The translations under genes were made by a program, and so were the position numbers. A stretch of DNA of 45,817 bases, taken from assembly GCA_003220495.1 (NCBI GenBank), contig QHSP01000061.1, forward strand, positions 1 to 45,817. The letters run 5' to 3'. Below, piece after piece: positions 1 to 6,933 of this stretch (the stretch's first letter is position 1; every line of letters starts with the position of its first letter). This DNA is from Candidatus Rokuibacteriota bacterium. GTDB taxonomy: Bacteria; Methylomirabilota; Methylomirabilia; Rokubacteriales; CSP1-6. The notes under the pieces were generated by a model. That model ran no database searches. It was given only the letters and a program-made list of their open reading frames with translations, and was not told the origin of the DNA.

Positions 1-675
1 CTCGCCGATCCGAGTCGCCCCCAGGAGGTCGGCCGCTGGTGGATGCCCGGGCAGTGGGCGGCGGGCGGCGAGACGCCCACGTGGTCGGGACGACAGCATC
101 GCTGCCACCACCCGATCCGCTCGGGCAACCGACTCTACGTCAGCTACTGGCATGGCGGCTTCGTGATTCTCGACATCGAAGACATGGCCAAACCGCGCTT
201 TGTCTCCGGGCTCGACTGGAGCCCGCCGTTCCTGACGCCGACGCACACGGCGCTGCCGGTGCCGTTCCCGCTCCACGGCCGCAAGGTCATGCTGGTCGCG
301 GACGAGGATGTCGCCAAGCTCGCGCAGGGGCCGCCCTCGTTTCTGTGGCTGGTGGACATCTCCGATGAGAAGAAGCCCGTGCCGTTCGCGAGCTTCCAGG
401 TGGACACCGACGGAGCGCCGCAGCCGGAATTCACGGGCTGTCACCAGCCGTGCGAGACGATCACGAGCACCGAGATTCCCGTGGCGTGGTTCGCCCACGG
501 CCTGCGCCTCGTGGACATCGCCAACCCGCACGCGCCGCGCGAGGTCGGCCACTTCCTGCCGCCGGTGCCGGAGGGCTCGTCGCGCGTCTGCAGCAACGAC
601 GTCTGCGTGGACGACCGCGGGCTGATGTATCTCGTGGACCGCGGGCGCGGAGTCCACATTCTCGAGCGCACGTGA
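1..675 (+). CDS. LVIVD-repeat protein, 3' part (5' end outside window)
   Basis: The frame is open from base 1 and ends at TGA 673-675, so this is the C-terminal 224 residues of a longer protein; the ATG at 43 is internal. The visible part has repeated units of the LVIVD type (beta-propeller-like), for example DPSRPQEVGRW near the start, LVDISDEKKPVPFASF in the middle and LVDIANPHAPREVGHF near the end, finishing with YLVDRGRGVHILERT. Proteins with this repeat are usually secreted or surface proteins of unknown biochemical role. The stop overlaps the start of proS by one base (TGATG), so the two are probably translationally coupled. The family call is good; no specific function can be given. 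Confidence 0.72.
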   Translation, partial: LADPSRPQEVGRWWMPGQWAAGGETPTWSGRQHRCHHPIRSGNRLYVSYWHGGFVILDIEDMAKPRFVSGLDWSPPFLTPTHTALPVPFPLHGRKVMLVADEDVAKLAQGPPSFLWLVDISDEKKPVPFASFQVDTDGAPQPEFTGCHQPCETITSTEIPVAWFAHGLRLVDIANPHAPREVGHFLPPVPEGSSRVCSNDVCVDDRGLMYLVDRGRGVHILERT

Positions 676-2114
676 TGGCTGATAGCCTGCCGACCCGCCA
701 GCAGGACTTCAACGAGTGGTACAACCAGCTCGTGCTGCGCGCCGACTTGGCGGACTACGCGCCGGTCCGCGGCTGCATGATCGTGAAGCCCTACGGCTGG
801 GCGCTCTGGGAGAACATCCAGGGCGCGCTCGACCGGCGCTTCAAGGCCACCGGTCACGTGAACGCCGCGTTCCCCCTGTTCATCCCGAAATCCTTCCTCG
901 AGAAAGAGAAGCAGCACGTCGAGGGATTCTCACCCGAGCTGGCCGTGGTCACGATCGGCGGCGGCGAGGAGCTGACCGAGCCGCTGGTGGTGCGGCCGAC
1001 GTCGGAAACCATCATCGGCCACGCGTACGCCCAGTGGATCAAGTCGTATCGGGACCTGCCGGTGCTGATCAATCAGTGGAACAGCGTCGTGCGCTGGGAG
1101 CTTCGCACGAAGCTCTTCCTTCGCACCCTCGAGTTCTGGTGGCAGGAAGGCCACACCGCGCACGCGACCTACGACGAGGCCGAGGCCGAGACGCGCCAGA
1201 TGCTCGACGTCTACACGGACTTCGCCGTCAACGAAGCCGCCGTGCCGGTCATCCCCGGCGCCAAGTCGCCGTCGGAGAAGTTCGCCGGCGCGCTCCACTC
1301 CTACACGATCGAGGCCATGATGGGCGACAAGCGGGCGCTCCAGGCCGGCACCTCGCACAACCTCGGTCAGAACTTCGCCAAGGCGTTCAACATCCAGTAC
1401 CTCGACCGCGACAACCAGCTCCAGCACTGCTGGACGACGTCGTGGGGCCTGTCCACACGCTTCATCGGCGCCATCATCATGGTCCACGGCGACGATCAGG
1501 GGTTGATCCTGCCGCCACGGCTGGCGCCGTACCAGGTGGTCGTGGTGCCGATCTATCGCAGCGACGCCGAACGGGCCTCGGTGCTCGAAACGGCTGCGCG
1601 CGTGAAGACTCAGCTGGTCACAGGCGGCGTGCGGGTGCGCCTCGACGAGCGTGACGGCGTGACGCCGGGCTTCAAGTTCAACGACTGGGAGATGCGCGGG
1701 GTGCCGTTGCGCATCGAGATCGGTCCCCGCGACGTCGAGAAGCGCTCGGTGGTCCTGGCGCGCCGGGACACTCCGGGCAAGGCCGGCAAGTCGTTCGCGC
1801 CCGAGGAAGGGCTCACCGGCGCGGTGACGGCGGCGCTGGAGTCGATCCAGAAATCGATGTACGAGCGCGCCCAGTCGTTCATGCGCGCCAATACCGCCGA
1901 GCCCCGGACCTACGACGAGTTCAAGCAGGCGATCGAGGCCGGGCTGTTCTGCCGGGTGTGGTGGTCGGGCGACGGTGAGCGGGAGGCGGCGATCAAGGAG
2001 GAGACGAAGGCGACGATCCGCTGCATCCCGCTCGAGCAGCCGGACGGAGAAGGGGTCTGCATCGGCACCGGCCGCGCGGCCAAGCAGGTGGCGATCTTCG
2101 GGCGAGCGTACTAG
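675..2114 (+). CDS. proS: Prolyl-tRNA synthetase, archaeal/eukaryotic-like type
   Basis: Charges tRNA-Pro with proline in the cytoplasm. The 479-residue protein starts at ATG 675, overlapping the preceding stop; the longer open frame from 450 is out-of-frame read of the upstream gene. Class II synthetase signatures are visible: RPTSET at residues 107-112, the QAGTSHNLGQNF proline-site block, and HGDDQGLILPPRLAPYQ in motif 3, followed by an anticodon-binding domain. Length and the C-terminal extension ending FGRAY fit the short ProRS without the editing insertion. The C-terminal zinc domain looks degenerate: of the four Cys expected from the archaeal/Thermus-type enzyme, the first pair is replaced (WWSGDGER) and the last pair reads CIGTG. 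Confidence in identity is very high. Confidence 0.97.
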   Translation: MADSLPTRQQDFNEWYNQLVLRADLADYAPVRGCMIVKPYGWALWENIQGALDRRFKATGHVNAAFPLFIPKSFLEKEKQHVEGFSPELAVVTIGGGEELTEPLVVRPTSETIIGHAYAQWIKSYRDLPVLINQWNSVVRWELRTKLFLRTLEFWWQEGHTAHATYDEAEAETRQMLDVYTDFAVNEAAVPVIPGAKSPSEKFAGALHSYTIEAMMGDKRALQAGTSHNLGQNFAKAFNIQYLDRDNQLQHCWTTSWGLSTRFIGAIIMVHGDDQGLILPPRLAPYQVVVVPIYRSDAERASVLETAARVKTQLVTGGVRVRLDERDGVTPGFKFNDWEMRGVPLRIEIGPRDVEKRSVVLARRDTPGKAGKSFAPEEGLTGAVTAALESIQKSMYERAQSFMRANTAEPRTYDEFKQAIEAGLFCRVWWSGDGEREAAIKEETKATIRCIPLEQPDGEGVCIGTGRAAKQVAIFGRAY

Positions 2115-2138
2115 GCGACCGGGCGGCGCGTCGAGGTG

Positions 2139-2333
2139 TTACGTCGCGACCGCGACGCGCGTCACCGCGGCGAGCGGTAGCCGCACTGATTCGGTGCAGG
2201 CCAGGCAGGAGAAGCTCAGCTCCTGCGAATCGCGGGCGGTCAGCACCATCCGCTGAGAGCACTTCGCGTGGTGGATGCCGCCGTCGAGCGCCCAGTACAC
2301 GGTCTCGATCGCAACAGATGCCGTGGCGTCCAT
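2139..2333 (-). CDS. Small hypothetical protein with Cys/His pattern (64 aa)
   Basis: Not a recognised family. The start was set at the ATG complementary to 2331-2333 because a GGAGGGA ribosome site lies just upstream on the minus strand; the longer frame to 2426 lacks one. The 64-residue product begins MDATASVAIETVYWALDGG and contains HHAKC (Cys25) and SCLAC (Cys43, Cys46), which could form a small metal site, but this is inference. It ends in a hydrophobic/Val-Ala-rich tail. It is convergent with proS, 24 bp away. The upstream stretch 2334-2485 shows no further gene. Confidence 0.5.
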   Translation of the reverse strand: MDATASVAIETVYWALDGGIHHAKCSQRMVLTARDSQELSFSCLACTESVRLPLAAVTRVAVAT

Positions 2334-2485
2334 CTTCGTCCCTCCGAAAATGCTAGAAGGCGAAAGTCGTGCCAACGTCTGGGCGTGTCGGAAGGCTTCT
2401 GCAATCAATAGTTGCTCGCGCGCCATTCCCGGTGGTCATGTAAGGAAGATCACACAGAAGGGGAAAACTTTACTCAGTCCGGAGG

Positions 2486-2920
2486 CTATCGCTTCAGTCC
2501 GAGGATCAGGACTCCGGCGGCCACCATGAGGATGCCGATCCACTCCCGTCCTGACGGTCGCTCGCTGAGAAACAGGAATGCAAACACCGCCACCAGCACG
2601 AGGCTCAGCTTGTCGACCGGCGCGACCTTCGAAGCGTCGCCGGCCTTCAGGGCGCGGAAGTAGCAGACCCACGAGGCGCCGGTGGCCAATCCGGACAGCA
2701 CCAGGAAGAGCCACGTCTTCGGGGCGAGCGCGAGCGGGTTGCTCCACTTGCCGGTGGCGTAGACGAACCCGGCCAGCACGACGATGATGACCGCCGTGCG
2801 CACGAGGGTCGCCAGGTCGGAGTCGACCCCTTCGAGCCCGAGCTTGGCGAAGATGGCGGTGAGCGCCGCGAACGCGGCGGACCAGAGCGCCCAGTAGAAC
2901 CAGGTGGTGTCGCCCGCCAT
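2486..2920 (-). CDS. EamA/DMT-family membrane protein, single domain
   Basis: A 144-residue, strongly hydrophobic protein with about five membrane segments, beginning MAGDTTWFYWALWSAAFAAL. It carries the typical EamA half-domain pattern, including WVCYFRALKAGDASKVAPVD before a membrane segment and LFLSERPSGREWIGILMVAAG near the C-terminus. Most EamA transporters have two such domains; single-domain members of about 140 residues are known and may dimerise. Substrate cannot be inferred. It follows the metallohydrolase gene by 4 bp on the minus strand, so the two are likely co-transcribed. Confidence 0.85.
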   Translation of the reverse strand: MAGDTTWFYWALWSAAFAALTAIFAKLGLEGVDSDLATLVRTAVIIVVLAGFVYATGKWSNPLALAPKTWLFLVLSGLATGASWVCYFRALKAGDASKVAPVDKLSLVLVAVFAFLFLSERPSGREWIGILMVAAGVLILGLKR

Positions 2921-2924
2921 GCCT

Positions 2925-3821
2925 CTATCGCCGCCTGGCCGGCACGACGTGAGTCTCGAAGTGGCGGGGAATTACCACACGCGTACGTGGCGAGACCGCC
3001 TTGACCTCCTTCACGAACAGCGCGGCCTCGCGCAGCCGCTGGTCTTGCGGAGCCCCGTATGGGAGCGATTGCTCGTCCCAGTGCGTGGCGAAGACGAGCC
3101 GCGGGCGGCCCAGGGCCCGCATCAGGCGGCCCGTGTAATCGTGGATCTCGAGCCGCTGGCGGGCGGCCGCGATCAGCGCGACGTCCGGTCGCAGGCCCTC
3201 GACCTCGCGTTCGATGTAGTTCATCGAGCCGAACCAGAGGAGCCGGCGTCCGGCCAGGCGGATCAGATACGCAAGGGTCCCGCCCTCCACGTCGTTGGTC
3301 ATGCGCCGCGGCCCGCTGAAGTCGCGCGGCACGACGCGGCCGTCGTGGTAGTGCTTGCCGTTGAGCGCCGAGTGCAGGCTCGGGATCACCTTGATCGACA
3401 GCGTGCCGAACTCGTAGTCCTCGCCGCCGCGCACGGCGAGAAGCTGCGCCTCCGGCACCCCGCCGGCGCGCGCGAGGATGGTCGTGCTCTCGGTGCCGAT
3501 CACGGTCGCGCCGGTCTTGCGCGCGATGTGGGGCATGTCGAGGCAGTGATTGAAGTGCGAGTGCGAGATCAGGATGAAGTCGGCCCGCGTGATGCGGGCG
3601 TCGACGGCGGCCGTGTCGGAGGCGAGCTCGTCGTCGGGGCCGAAGGCGCGCCGCGTGTCACCCGGCAGCTCGGGGGTGTCGAGCAGGCCGAAGCGAGCGC
3701 GATACCGCAGGCGTGAGAGATACGGATCCATCAGGATGACCCGCCGGCCGTCCGTGATCTCCCAGCCGGCGGCGCCAAGATGCGTCAGCCGCACCTCGGC
3801 GCCTCGGCTATCCCGCTTCAC
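2925..3821 (-). CDS. Metallo-beta-lactamase-fold hydrolase with altered metal motif
   Basis: About 298 residues from a GTG start; a second GTG ten codons later (VRLTHLGAAGWEITDG) is an equally plausible start and fits the usual family N-terminus. The fold resembles UlaG-like hydrolases: beta strands, then the metal motif HSHFNHCLD at residues 87-95, His150 in IPSLH, and a terminal ATHWDE (His247). The canonical motif is HxHxDH, but here the Asp is Asn91, and the later bridging-Asp position reads FGSMNY. Metal binding may therefore be altered. It lies between a VOC-domain gene and an EamA transporter in a tight minus-strand cluster. Substrate unknown. Confidence 0.85.
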   Translation of the reverse strand: MKRDSRGAEVRLTHLGAAGWEITDGRRVILMDPYLSRLRYRARFGLLDTPELPGDTRRAFGPDDELASDTAAVDARITRADFILISHSHFNHCLDMPHIARKTGATVIGTESTTILARAGGVPEAQLLAVRGGEDYEFGTLSIKVIPSLHSALNGKHYHDGRVVPRDFSGPRRMTNDVEGGTLAYLIRLAGRRLLWFGSMNYIEREVEGLRPDVALIAAARQRLEIHDYTGRLMRALGRPRLVFATHWDEQSLPYGAPQDQRLREAALFVKEVKAVSPRTRVVIPRHFETHVVPARRR

Positions 3822-3843
3822 GCGAGCGCGTGCGATGACCGCC

Positions 3844-4260
3844 TCAGCAGCCGCCGCCGGCGCCGCCCTTGCGCGGCTCGATCAGCTCGACCCTGACGTC
3901 GTCGGGCGCCCACATGAAAGCGATGCGTGGCCCGTTCGGGATCTGGATCGGCCCTTCCAGCAGCCGGGCGCCGAGGCCTTCGAGCCGCTTGATGTCGGTC
4001 TCGAGGTGCGTCGAGTCGAAGCCGAAGTGCTCGAGCCCGTGATGGGCGCTCGCATCACCCGGGCCGAGGCGCTCGCCGGTGCGCGCACCGGAGATGTTCA
4101 CACCCATCCCGCCGTCCTCGCTCTGGCAGCGGATGAAGCGGTCGCCGAACACGCGGGTCTCGTCGCTCATGATCTTGAAGTTGAAGGCCCTCGCGTACCA
4201 CTCCGCCGTCTTCCGCGGATCGGGTGCCTTCAGGTGGATGTGGTTGATGCGGAACGCCAT
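3844..4260 (-). CDS. VOC-family (glyoxalase/dioxygenase fold) protein
   Basis: A 138-residue single VOC protein starting at ATG 4260, preceded on the minus strand by AGAGGAGG at good spacing. The beginning MAFRINHIHLKAPDPRKTAEWY and the later LEHFGFDSTHLETDI are typical of the glyoxalase/bleomycin-resistance superfamily. Likely metal ligands are His7, His77 and Glu125. Members act as lyases, isomerases or ring-cleaving dioxygenases, usually as dimers; the reaction here cannot be assigned. The tail is unusual, KGGAGGGC followed by TGA. It begins the minus-strand cluster with the metallohydrolase and EamA genes and is divergent from an SDR gene, with a palindrome between them. Confidence 0.85.
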   Translation of the reverse strand: MAFRINHIHLKAPDPRKTAEWYARAFNFKIMSDETRVFGDRFIRCQSEDGGMGVNISGARTGERLGPGDASAHHGLEHFGFDSTHLETDIKRLEGLGARLLEGPIQIPNGPRIAFMWAPDDVRVELIEPRKGGAGGGC

Positions 4261-4307
4261 GACGGGCCTCCTCTGGAAGGTTCTGCTGGAATGTGCTCCG
4301 GGAACTC

Positions 4308-4317
4308 TGTATATACA
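4308..4317. promoter_or_regulatory. Palindrome TGTATATACA, candidate operator
   Basis: A perfect 10-bp palindrome lies in the 77-bp gap between the divergent VOC and SDR genes. It is AT-rich in a GC-rich background and resembles the GTATAC-centred operators of many GntR-type regulators. No regulator gene is adjacent, so a specific binding protein is not claimed. Confidence 0.4.
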
Positions 4318-4337
4318 CCCATTCGGGAGGCGCGACG

Positions 4338-5126
4338 ATGGGACAGCTCGACGGACGGACGGTGCTCATCACCGGCGCGGCGCGCGGGATCGGCGCGGCC
4401 TGCGCGCGCCGGCTCGTGGCGGACGGCGCCAGGCTCGTGCTGGCCGACCTCGATGCGGGCGTGGACAAAGTGGCCGCCGACCTCGGCCAGGTGGCCGTCC
4501 GGGCGGACGTCACCCGACCCGGGGACATCGAGCGCATGGTCGACGAGCCGTACCGGCGCTGGGGTCGGCTCGACGTTCTCTTCAACAACGCGGGCGTCAT
4601 TCGCGTGCAGCCGATGCTGGACGTGACGGAGGACGAATGGGACCGCGTGATGACGGTCAACCTGCGCGCCGTGTTCTTCGTCCTGCAGGCGGTGAGCCGA
4701 CGCATGCTGCGCCAGGATCTCATCGCCGGCTCGGAGCTCCGCGGCAAGCTCATCCAGACCGCGTCGATCGCGTCGTATCGCGGCGGCAATCACCTGATGA
4801 CGCCGTACTCGGCCTCGAAGGCCGGGGTGGTGAGCCTCACACGCTCGGCGGCCCAGGCGCTGGCGCGCGAGCGCATCACCTCGAATTGCGTCTGCCCCGG
4901 CGCGGTCGAGACCGCGATGTGGGAGCAGATCGACAAGGAGTGGGGCGCGCTCGAGGGCCTGGGCGCCGGCGAGGTGTGGAAGCGCCGGATTCGCGGCATT
5001 CCGCTCGGCCGCCCGGAGCGGCCCGAGGACGTGGCGAAGGTCGTCGCGTTCCTGGCCGGCCCCGACTCGGACTACATGACCGGCCAGGCGATCAACGTGG
5101 ACGGCGGGCTCGTGATGGGCAACTGA
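4338..5126 (+). CDS. Short-chain dehydrogenase/reductase (sorbitol/galactitol dehydrogenase-like)
   Basis: An NAD(P)-dependent classical SDR of 262 residues. The start is ATG 4338, after GGGAGG; the upstream ATG at 4293 would add 15 unconserved residues. Visible signatures are TGAARGIG at 12-19, NNAG at 83-86, the catalytic Ser in TASIAS (about 143-146), and Tyr157/Lys161 in YSASK. The C-terminal PEDVAKVVAFLAGPDSDYMT and INVDGG are family-typical. The product probably oxidises a sugar alcohol or similar secondary alcohol, but the substrate is inferred only from overall resemblance. Its stop codon lies in the base of an 11-bp hairpin shared with the convergent 93-residue gene. Confidence 0.92.
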   Translation: MGQLDGRTVLITGAARGIGAACARRLVADGARLVLADLDAGVDKVAADLGQVAVRADVTRPGDIERMVDEPYRRWGRLDVLFNNAGVIRVQPMLDVTEDEWDRVMTVNLRAVFFVLQAVSRRMLRQDLIAGSELRGKLIQTASIASYRGGNHLMTPYSASKAGVVSLTRSAAQALARERITSNCVCPGAVETAMWEQIDKEWGALEGLGAGEVWKRRIRGIPLGRPERPEDVAKVVAFLAGPDSDYMTGQAINVDGGLVMGN

Positions 5127-5162
5127 GACGCAAGGGGACGGTCTATGTAGGCTTGCGTCTCA
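5124..5162. terminator. Hairpin at convergent gene ends
   Basis: TGAGACGCAAG (5124-5134) is exactly complementary to CTTGCGTCTCA (5152-5162), giving an 11-bp stem with a 17-nt loop. It begins at the SDR stop codon and includes the last codons and stop of the convergent 93-residue gene, so it may end transcription from both sides. No T-run follows, so intrinsic termination is uncertain. Confidence 0.5.
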
Positions 5163-5424
5163 CATCGTCCCACAGCACGAAACAGTCGCCATGCAGCAAC
5201 ACGAACGTCGTGTCGTGGGGGAGCGGGATGGCCATGACGAGCTGCGCCGGATCCAGAACGAGCCCACAGGCGTCGCATTCTTTGCCCGTACCCGGGGCGC
5301 CGAAGAGCCTGGGTGCGCTTTCATAGAGGAGACAGCCAGCTTCGAGCTTCTGACGGATCCGCAGACGAAGGCTCGCCGTCGACTCGTGCGTTTCCTCTCG
5401 GACTAGCGCGTGGCTCAGGGCCAT
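5143..5424 (-). CDS. Small CxxC/HxxC putative zinc protein (93 aa)
   Basis: A 93-residue protein with a helical N-terminal part (REETHESTASLRLRIRQKLE), then GAPGTGKECDACG with Cys50 and Cys53, a beta-rich stretch, and LLHGDCFVLW with His78 and Cys81. The Cys-x-x-Cys plus His-x-x-Cys arrangement suggests a treble-clef-like zinc knuckle. Small proteins with this layout occur in other high-GC environmental bacteria, but no function is known to me. Its first 104 bases overlap the end of the truncated anti-sigma/cupin gene in another frame, which suggests that a deletion brought the two genes together. Confidence 0.62.
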   Translation of the reverse strand: MALSHALVREETHESTASLRLRIRQKLEAGCLLYESAPRLFGAPGTGKECDACGLVLDPAQLVMAIPLPHDTTFVLLHGDCFVLWDDVRRKPT

Positions 5425-5917
5425 GGACAGACGTCAGCGAAGGACGTCGCGACTTGTCGTCGATCATCAGCTCGTCGTGAAGCAGGTACAACTCTTCGAC
5501 TCCGCCATGGCGATGAGGCGGATACGCGGCGCCCGGGGCAAGCCGTACGAGCAGACTGACGCGGTCGTTCTCTGTATCCGCCGCAAGCAGTCTGTAGGAA
5601 AGACCGGGCGCCGCTTCTTCCCAGTCCTGTTCAGCCTGCCGTTCTGGCGCTGGCACCACCGGCTCCTGGCCCGTCTCCAATGCGATTCGTCGCGTAAGGC
5701 GCTCCCACAGGGAGACTGATGGGCGCAGCACATCCGTTGGCCAGGCGACGAAGGCGCCGAGGATCGGCCGCAGCGTCTCCATCTCCTGGCGGCAATCCGG
5801 ACAAGCGGAGAGATGAGCCTCCACGACGGGAACTTCGCTCGAAGGCAGGGCCTGCAGTGCGTACAGGAACACCGATTCCGTGTGCCCCTGATCGTGTTGG
5901 CTGGATTCTGCACTCAT
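5321..5917 (-). CDS. ChrR-like anti-sigma factor/cupin, C-terminally truncated
   Basis: The N-terminal part has an anti-sigma zinc motif, His35-x3-Cys39-x2-Cys42 in EAHLSACPDC. It is followed by a ChrR-type cupin beginning near residue 105, with metal motif PPHRHGGVEELYLLHDEL (His135, His137, Glu141). ChrR-type proteins hold an ECF sigma factor inactive until redox stress. After ELMIDDK at about residue 155 the expected last cupin strands are missing and the frame runs into unrelated residues that overlap the next gene. The last 44 residues therefore look like junk generated by a deletion. No sigma-factor gene is present beside it. It may be a decaying gene or an N-terminal zinc domain still in use. 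Bases 5918-6116 upstream hold no gene. Confidence 0.68.
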   Translation of the reverse strand: MSAESSQHDQGHTESVFLYALQALPSSEVPVVEAHLSACPDCRQEMETLRPILGAFVAWPTDVLRPSVSLWERLTRRIALETGQEPVVPAPERQAEQDWEEAAPGLSYRLLAADTENDRVSLLVRLAPGAAYPPHRHGGVEELYLLHDELMIDDKSRRPSLTSVHGPEPRASPRGNARVDGEPSSADPSEARSWLSPL

Positions 5918-6116
5918 AGGCCCTTCAAGGTCCCGGCGAGCAACTGTCGGAGCTTCCCCAGGCCGGTCGAGCCTTCTCGCGTAGGGGACACTCGTCGTTC
6001 ATCTGGCTCGCCCGGTCATCCTATCTAGAAGAACGTCAAACAGGCCCGTCCGGATTGTGGACGGTAAGAAAGAATGGGCGAGACGAGCCGGCGCCGGCGT
6101 CTTACCTCGGCTTCGC

Positions 6117-6893
6117 TCAGTGCATGACGAGGCCGCCGTCGACGCTCAGGGCTTGTCCCGTCATGTAGCCCGACTTCTCCGAGACGAGAAAGCCGATCAC
6201 GTTGGCGACGTCCTCGGGGCGCTCCATCCGTCCGAGCGGCACGGTGCCGGCGCGCTGGCGGGTGAATTCCTCGGCGGTCATCCCCATCAGCTTGCCCTGG
6301 TCACGCGCAACGGCGGTCCACATGTCGGTCTCGACGAACCCCGGGCAGACGCAGTTCACCCGGATTCCGTCGGCGGCGTGGGCCAGCGCCAGGCTCTTGG
6401 TCATGCTGACGACCGCGGCCTTGCTCGCGTTGTAGGGCAGGTTGCTGCGGCTGCCGATCTTGCCGGCCATCGAGGCGAGGCTGACAATCGCGCCGCGCTT
6501 CTGCGCGATCATCGCCGGCAGGACCGCCTGGCTGGCGAAGAAGACGGCCTTGGCGTTGACGTTCATGATCGCGTCCCAGTGCTCCTCGGTCACGTCCAGC
6601 GGGAGCGCCGCCCGATAGATCCCGGCGTTGTTGATGAGAATGTCGATCCGCCCGAACTCGGCGCGTGCGCGATCCGCCATAGCCTTGAGGTCGGCCCGCG
6701 ACGTCACGTCGGTCCTCACGACACTCACCCGCCGCCCCAAACCCTTGACCTCGGCGGCCGTGCGCTCCGCTCCCGCCTGATCCAGCTCGGCGACCACGAT
6801 GTCGGCGCCCATTCCAGCCAGCTCCAGCGCCGTGGCGCGGCCGATGCCGCGGCCCGCGCCGGTGACGATCGCGATCTGTCCTGAAAGCTCCAT
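6117..6893 (-). CDS. Short-chain dehydrogenase/reductase (FabG-like)
   Basis: A 258-residue classical SDR with TGAGRGIG at 11-18, NNAG at 88-91, catalytic Ser141 and the pair Tyr154/Lys158 in YNASK. A GGGAG ribosome site lies upstream on the minus strand. It probably oxidises a hydroxyl or reduces a keto group using NAD(P)H. It is the last gene of a minus-strand run (LLM oxidoreductase, zinc alcohol dehydrogenase, CoA-transferase, then this SDR). The run looks like a pathway that activates an acid as its CoA ester and oxidises it stepwise. The substrate is unknown. Confidence 0.92.
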   Translation of the reverse strand: MELSGQIAIVTGAGRGIGRATALELAGMGADIVVAELDQAGAERTAAEVKGLGRRVSVVRTDVTSRADLKAMADRARAEFGRIDILINNAGIYRAALPLDVTEEHWDAIMNVNAKAVFFASQAVLPAMIAQKRGAIVSLASMAGKIGSRSNLPYNASKAAVVSMTKSLALAHAADGIRVNCVCPGFVETDMWTAVARDQGKLMGMTAEEFTRQRAGTVPLGRMERPEDVANVIGFLVSEKSGYMTGQALSVDGGLVMH

Positions 6894-6933
6894 GAGCGAT
6901 CTCCCTTCGTGTGACGGTACCGACGCGCGCGCG

